Shown here: positions 59,578-64,000 of the stretch, piece after piece
Layout of the letters: the number at the start of each line of letters is the position of its first letter
Position numbering within the stretch: position 1 is the stretch's first letter
Assembly: GCA_003577165.1 (NCBI GenBank)
Contig: QEUM01000006.1
Coordinates: 1 to 64,000, forward strand
DNA length: 64,000 nt
DNA from: Armatimonadota bacterium
Lineage (GTDB): Bacteria > Armatimonadota > Fimbriimonadia > Fimbriimonadales > ATM1
Direction of reading: 5' to 3'
Made by a program: the position numbers and the translations under genes
Notes under the pieces: generated by a model
Databases searched by the model: none
What the model was told of the DNA's origin: nothing
The model's input: only the letters and a program-made list of their open reading frames with translations

Positions 59578-59922
59578 CTATCGCTTGACCGCGTACTTGT
59601 CGGGCGTCCGGGCGAACTCGTCCGGGCAGGCTGGGCTGCAGAAGTAGTACCGAAGTCCCTTGTAGTCGGCCCACCCGGCTGCCTTTGACAAGTCCGGGAT
59701 ACGCTTGCCGGTCACAGGGCAAACGACTTCGCCGCTCTCGTTCCTCAGGGTCGGCTGCGCTGGAAGCCGCGGCGTCGTCGGCTCCACCGGAGTCTCAGGC
59801 GCAGACTTTCGTGGCTTCTCGCTGACCTCCTGTTTCGGCGGTTCAGACCCGCCGCAAGAGACCAAGAGGAGAAGGGAGGCAGCAAGGGCGACGCTCAGGG
59901 ATTGAGTTTCTTTCCTAACCAT
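59578..59922 (-). CDS. YHS-domain lipoprotein
   Basis: 114 residues. Lipobox VSC in a signal peptide (LSVALAASLLLLVSC), a proline-rich linker, then the YHS domain: CPVTGK, YKGLRYYFCSPACPDEFARTPDKY, with the conserved Cys ligands. YHS domains occur in metal (copper, heavy-metal) and NosL-like contexts. The start overlaps the end of the GNAT gene by 28 bases. Confidence 0.85.
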   Translation of the reverse strand: MVRKETQSLSVALAASLLLLVSCGGSEPPKQEVSEKPRKSAPETPVEPTTPRLPAQPTLRNESGEVVCPVTGKRIPDLSKAAGWADYKGLRYYFCSPACPDEFARTPDKYAVKR

Positions 59923-60458
59923 AGGACGACGGCCTTATTTTGCACGTCCTGATTCGACCGCGCAGACGTGTTGAGTCCCCAGAACTCATACCCCTGCTTC
60001 CGGAGGAATTGAATCCCTGGATCGTTGCAACTCAACGCCTCAATGAAAACCCCGCGGCTGCGGAAGTGTCGGGCTGCCTGCTCCACCGTCGCGAGAAGTC
60101 GGGCTCCGATGCCGCGACGTCTCTGCTCCCGCTTCACGACGAGGTTCCAGACCCGGACGAGATTGCGATGTTGTTCGAGAGTCGTCTCCGCATACCCAAC
60201 CGGCTCACCGCGAATCATCGCGACGTAGCCCCTTGGGTCCTGGAGCCAGGGCTGGAACGGCCGAAGGATTTCTCCAGACTTCAGCGTCTTGGCCAAGGGG
60301 CGCCGGATGAGGGTCCAGGCGAAGCCGGCGGCCGTTTCTCTTGCCTCCACGTCGTAGACGAATTCCGACTCGAAGTCGGCCCGCAAGAGATCGGGAAGAG
60401 AGGAGACGAGGTCATCGCCGGGCGAAAGCGTACGAATTACGACCTCGTGCGCATCCAC
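59895..60458 (-). CDS. GNAT acetyltransferase
   Basis: 187 residues from a GTG at 60458. The acetyl-CoA motif is LVVKREQRRRGIGARLLATVEQAARHF, then IEALSCNDPGIQFLRKQGYEFWGLNT. Acetylates an unknown amine. A longer N-terminus (to 60587) would run into the divergent tricorn gene start and reads as low-similarity sequence, so the GTG is preferred. Partly overlaps the YHS gene, so the two may be cotranscribed. Confidence 0.8.
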   Translation of the reverse strand: MDAHEVVIRTLSPGDDLVSSLPDLLRADFESEFVYDVEARETAAGFAWTLIRRPLAKTLKSGEILRPFQPWLQDPRGYVAMIRGEPVGYAETTLEQHRNLVRVWNLVVKREQRRRGIGARLLATVEQAARHFRSRGVFIEALSCNDPGIQFLRKQGYEFWGLNTSARSNQDVQNKAVVLWLGKKLNP

Positions 60459-60532
60459 ATTCGGGATGGACGAACGCCGAGCGGGGAACGTGTCGGCCCA
60501 GCCTCGCGGTAATCTCCCATTCGGAGGGTTCA

Positions 60533-63500
60533 ATGAGGTTCTGCTTCGTTTCCATTGCGGCGTTGCTAACGGTGTCAGCCGCAGCACAGATCGGTGTTCC
60601 TGAGTCGAAGAGCATTGTGGGTGTGCGCAGGCCCGCGCTCAGTCCCGACGGATCTTTGGTTGCCTTTCAATACCGCGGAGACATCTTCGTCGTCGATGCT
60701 CAAGGCGGCACAGCGCGCCAAGTGACCAATCACGTCGAACTCGACACGAATCCGATCTGGAGTCCGGATGGCAAGTGGATCGCGTTCTCGAGCGATCGCA
60801 ACGGCAACTACGACGTCTTTGCAATTCCCGTAGATGGCGGGGAAACGAGACAACTGACCTACTCATCCGGAAACGAGATTGCAACCGACTGGTCGCCTGA
60901 CGGGCGGATGATCACCTTCACAGCACGTCGTGACTCACCGTGGACTGGAATCTACGTGCTCGACGTGCAAACCCTGAAGTTCAAGCGCGTCGCCGAAGAC
61001 TACCAAGGCTTTGCAAATCCCAGATTCTCACCCGACGGCAAAATGATCGTTGCTCAGCGGCACGGATTCCCGTGGACGCGGCCTCGCTACAGCGGCTCGG
61101 CCGCCGCTCAAATTTCGTTCATCGACGTCAGCTCAGGAAAGACGACCATCGTCCGCTCCAACGGATTTCAGCATCTCTGGCCGCAGTTTGCTCCGGACGG
61201 CAAGGCGGTCTACGCCGTAACAGTGGGCGAGTTGACGCCGAGTTCGCCGTGGATGAATAAGCCACCGATCACGTTCGAAGACAGCGCGAACAAAACCCCG
61301 AACCTCTGGCTGTTCGGTTTGGACGGCAGGGGAAGGCGTGTGACGAACTCCATAGGAGAGCCGATCCGCACACCGAGCGTCAGCAGGAGCGGAGCGATCG
61401 CTTACGAACTCGGCGGCAAACTGCACATCGTCGCCAATGGAAAGGACTCCGAAATCTCGATTCGAGTTTACGCAGACCCGAAACAGAACGCAAAGACGAC
61501 GACGGTGTTGACGACCGGCGCGACGGAGGCGGTCGTCTCGCCGGACGAGAAGTCTTTCGCTTTCGTCGCAAACTCCGAAATCTGGACCGTCCCAATCGAA
61601 AAGCCTACTGGGCGAAACAAAGATGACGCACAGCGTCTCACCGAGTATCCGGGCATCGATGAGGGAATCCTCTGGTCGGCAGATGGCAAGCAGATCTACT
61701 TCATCAGCGACCGAGACTTCAATCAGAGACTCTACGCGCTGGACGTGGAGTCCAAGAAGGTCACTTCGATCTGGATGGGAAGCGACGACGCCTTCGGCGC
61801 GCAGCTCTCCCCAGACGGCAAGAAGATCGCATTCTGGACGGCAGGCGACACAGGAGGCCTCTACGTCTATGACACGGAAGCTGCCACCCCACCGACCCTC
61901 GTGTACGCCCAGCCCGGCAGTCAGTTCTTCGGGACGAGCGCGGGGGACTTCGCGTGGTCGCCGGACAGCAAGTGGCTGGCGGTAACCGCGCAAAAGACCG
62001 GAAGCGTTTGGTGGCTTGAGATCGTGGACCTTGCAGGAAAAGCGCGCAAGGTCTCGCGGCTCAATGTGGACTACGCCAACCCTGCCTGGTCAGCCGATGG
62101 CAAATTCCTCTACTATTCGCGCGGGGGGGCAGCCGCAGGCTTCTACGCACTGCCGCTCAAACCGGAAGACACCGCGCCAGATGAGAACGAAATGAAGTAC
62201 GAGGAGCCGAAGGATCCTGTGATCGTCGAAATCGACTTCAACGAGATCTGGCGGCGTGAGAGAAGGCTGTTCACAAACCCCGTGAGCGGGAACGTCAAGT
62301 CAGACATCAAGTCAGGCAAGATCTTCTTCCTGAGCGGGAACGCCCTCATGGAGTCGAGTTACGATGGTAAGTCGGTTCGCCAACTCACGGACAGCGTCTC
62401 GGAGTTCACGCTCGGTAAGGACGGTAAGAACATATTCGGCCTGCGCGCCGGACAGCCGTTCCGGATGACGCTCGGCGGGAACAACCCCATCACCACCGTC
62501 ACGTTCCGCGCGGAATACATCCAGAACCTCGACCTTGTACGAAAGGCTGCGTTCGTTCAGTTCTGGCGCACTTACAACCGGGCGTTCTACGATGGGAACT
62601 TCCACGGAAGAGATTGGGCGAACATCCGCACGCGCTATGAGCCGCTGATGGACGGTGTCGGTCACCGACTTGAATTCGCCGAATTGCTCAACATGATGGT
62701 CGGCGAACTCGAAGGCTCACACAGCGAAGTGAGCGCTGCGCCAGGCGGCGTTCAAGGCCCCAGCGACGCGCACCCTGGATTCCTATTCGACTATTCGTAC
62801 ACGGGCCCCGGCATCCGAGTCCTCGGTACTTTTGAGCGCGCGCCCGCGACCTACGCGAAGACCGAGATCAAGCCAGGCGAATACGTCCTCGCGATCAACG
62901 GAGTCGACGTGACCCTCGACGAGCGTCTCTGGGACGTTCTCCGGAATCAGAGCGGACGCGACTTAGTGTTGACGGTCAATTCGACGCCGTCGAAAACCGG
63001 CGCTCGCCAAGTCAAATATGGCGCACTCTCGTCGGGCTCGTTCTCGCAATTGAGATACGAACAATGGGTAGTGCGCAACCGGAAATCCGTCGAAGCGGCT
63101 TCGAACAGCCGGTTTGGTTACGTTCACATCGCCGGCATGGGTGGGGGCGACAGAACTCGCTTCGAAGAGGAGTTCTGGGAAGAAGCCAACGGCAAAGCCG
63201 CAATGGTCATCGACGTCCGGTTCAACGGCGGAGGCAACATCGCGGACTCGCTGGTGGATTGGCTGGAGCGCAAGCCACACGGCTACTACAAGACGCGAGA
63301 TTCGCACATTGAAACTGCGCCGAGCGATCGCGTGTGGGATAAGCCCATCGTGGTCCTCCACAACGAAAACAGCTTCTCGAACGCGGAGATGTTTCCATAC
63401 TCGATGCGGCAGCGTGGGCTCGCGACGCTCATCGGAATGCCGACACCGGGCTACGTCATCTGGACATGGGGAGGCAGCCTCGTAGACGGTACGCGAATCC

Positions 63501-63667
63501 GTCTGCCCATGGGCGCTGTTTGGCGGCTCGACGGCAGTCCGATGGAGAACTTGGGACAGAAACCCGACATCGAGGTCCCGTGGCCGAACGAGGACTACAT
63601 GGCCGGCAAAGATCCGCAGCTCGAACGGGCGATACAGGAACTCCTCAAGAAAATCGGCAGAAACTGA
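60533..63667 (+). CDS. Tricorn-type protease (S41 peptidase with N-terminal beta-propeller and PDZ)
   Basis: 1044 residues. Signal peptide (FCFVSIAALLTVSAAAQ), an N-terminal TolB/WD-like propeller (SPDGKWIAFSSDRNGNYDVFAIP; WSPDGRMITFTARRD; more), a linking C1 domain (YEEPKDPVIVEIDFNEIWRRERRLF), a PDZ domain (IKPGEYVLAINGVDVTL) and an S41 catalytic domain with VIDVRFNGGGNIADS and NSFSNAEMF (Ser949). It degrades peptides in the periplasm, as tricorn homologues in bacteria do. GGAGGG at 60523-60528 decides the start at 60533 against the longer frame upstream. Confidence 0.92.
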   Translation: MRFCFVSIAALLTVSAAAQIGVPESKSIVGVRRPALSPDGSLVAFQYRGDIFVVDAQGGTARQVTNHVELDTNPIWSPDGKWIAFSSDRNGNYDVFAIPVDGGETRQLTYSSGNEIATDWSPDGRMITFTARRDSPWTGIYVLDVQTLKFKRVAEDYQGFANPRFSPDGKMIVAQRHGFPWTRPRYSGSAAAQISFIDVSSGKTTIVRSNGFQHLWPQFAPDGKAVYAVTVGELTPSSPWMNKPPITFEDSANKTPNLWLFGLDGRGRRVTNSIGEPIRTPSVSRSGAIAYELGGKLHIVANGKDSEISIRVYADPKQNAKTTTVLTTGATEAVVSPDEKSFAFVANSEIWTVPIEKPTGRNKDDAQRLTEYPGIDEGILWSADGKQIYFISDRDFNQRLYALDVESKKVTSIWMGSDDAFGAQLSPDGKKIAFWTAGDTGGLYVYDTEAATPPTLVYAQPGSQFFGTSAGDFAWSPDSKWLAVTAQKTGSVWWLEIVDLAGKARKVSRLNVDYANPAWSADGKFLYYSRGGAAAGFYALPLKPEDTAPDENEMKYEEPKDPVIVEIDFNEIWRRERRLFTNPVSGNVKSDIKSGKIFFLSGNALMESSYDGKSVRQLTDSVSEFTLGKDGKNIFGLRAGQPFRMTLGGNNPITTVTFRAEYIQNLDLVRKAAFVQFWRTYNRAFYDGNFHGRDWANIRTRYEPLMDGVGHRLEFAELLNMMVGELEGSHSEVSAAPGGVQGPSDAHPGFLFDYSYTGPGIRVLGTFERAPATYAKTEIKPGEYVLAINGVDVTLDERLWDVLRNQSGRDLVLTVNSTPSKTGARQVKYGALSSGSFSQLRYEQWVVRNRKSVEAASNSRFGYVHIAGMGGGDRTRFEEEFWEEANGKAAMVIDVRFNGGGNIADSLVDWLERKPHGYYKTRDSHIETAPSDRVWDKPIVVLHNENSFSNAEMFPYSMRQRGLATLIGMPTPGYVIWTWGGSLVDGTRIRLPMGAVWRLDGSPMENLGQKPDIEVPWPNEDYMAGKDPQLERAIQELLKKIGRN

Positions 63668-63671
63668 CGCA

Positions 63672-64000
63672 GTGAACGTAATAGCGTTCGATTTGGGCGC
63701 TTCGACGGGCAGAGCCCTCGAAGTGAATCTCTCGACCGCGCTTACCGTGCGAGAACTTCATCGGTTCGACACGCCGGGAACGTTCGAGGAGGGCTTTGAG
63801 CGCTGGAACGTTTCGCAAATCGTCGAGCAACTTCGTCGTTCTCTGCACGAGGGCGCAAACGCGCGGTGCATCGCCGTCGATACCTGGGGGGTGGACTTCG
63901 GGCTCCTCGATGAAGCCGGTTCACTTGTGGCCAATCCGATACGGTACCGAGATGCTTCCCATGCCGCCGGTCTTCAGGAGTTAGAAAGACGCGTTCCGCG
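63672..64000 (+). CDS. rhaB: Rhamnulokinase/FGGY-family sugar kinase (3' end outside window)
   Basis: The visible 109 residues begin with a GTG right after the tricorn gene. They read VIAFDLGASTGRALE (phosphate-1 motif), IAVDTWGVDFGLLD and NPIRYRDASHAAG, which match rhamnulokinase and the FGGY kinases. The enzyme would phosphorylate L-rhamnulose. The frame is open at the window end. Confidence 0.8.
   Translation, partial: MNVIAFDLGASTGRALEVNLSTALTVRELHRFDTPGTFEEGFERWNVSQIVEQLRRSLHEGANARCIAVDTWGVDFGLLDEAGSLVANPIRYRDASHAAGLQELERRVP

Overview
The window reads as a GC-rich chromosome segment of a free-living, Gram-negative-type (diderm) bacterium. Supporting signs are lipoproteins with classic lipoboxes, TAT-exported enzymes, a PEP-CTERM protein, a pseudopilin, a menaquinone-type quinone pathway and FtsE/FtsX/EnvC division genes. 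The mix (single pseudopilins, DUF1080 and Gfo/Idh/MocA sugar enzymes, PEP-CTERM, tricorn-type protease, TPR-fused cyclase) is what I would expect from Armatimonadota, perhaps Fimbriimonadia. That placement is inference; no rRNA or universal marker is present.

Region 1 (1-13.4 kb) holds signalling and surface genes. It contains the tail of a TPR regulator, an RCC1-repeat secreted protein, a VOC protein and a lipoprotein. Then comes a compact cluster (3100-5297) of a redoxin-like protein, a pseudopilin, a cysteine-rich secreted peptide whose frame is interrupted by one TGA, and a membrane-anchored protein. A PD-(D/E)XK nuclease-like gene, a class III cyclase/ATPase/TPR protein, a beta-propeller protein and a PEP-CTERM protein follow.

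Region 2 (13.4-35.4 kb) is accessory in character: a CPBP protease, uvrA-like debris, an intradiol dioxygenase-like protein, a HEAT lipoprotein, a DUF1080/Gfo-Idh-MocA pair, a MntA-type nucleotidyltransferase with a truncated HepT-like partner, a three-gene TIGR04255-like module, a WD40 protein, a six-CxxC protein, a three-gene operon with two dynamin-like GTPases, and a metal-associated membrane cluster (DUF5676, LOG/SLOG-like, DUF2933, ICMT, cupredoxin) ending close to the 3' end of tRNA-Ala(GGC). A palindromic dispersed repeat, seven copies all in one orientation, lies between genes from 5.3 to 23.1 kb and was not seen elsewhere in the window.

Region 3 (35.4-64 kb) is mostly core-like: a hybrid histidine kinase, dapF, a thioesterase, GNAT and alkyltransferase-like genes, ftsE-ftsX-envC, a tyrosine phenol-lyase/tryptophanase, ubiE/menG with a polyprenyl diphosphate synthase and a HAD phosphatase in overlapping order, hutH-hutG, fumarylacetoacetase with a conserved unknown partner, a CCA-adding enzyme, a sugar isomerase, a PLP enzyme, lipoproteins, a tricorn-type protease and the start of a rhamnulokinase. 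Amino-acid catabolism (Tyr, His) is a visible theme.

Two window-wide patterns stand out. Many genes lack a Shine-Dalgarno site and instead carry a TANNNT box ending 6-7 bases before the start codon, the layout of leaderless transcripts. G or C runs of 7-8 are frequent inside intact coding genes. The most unusual single locus is the TGA-interrupted cysteine-rich peptide at 4325-4660.
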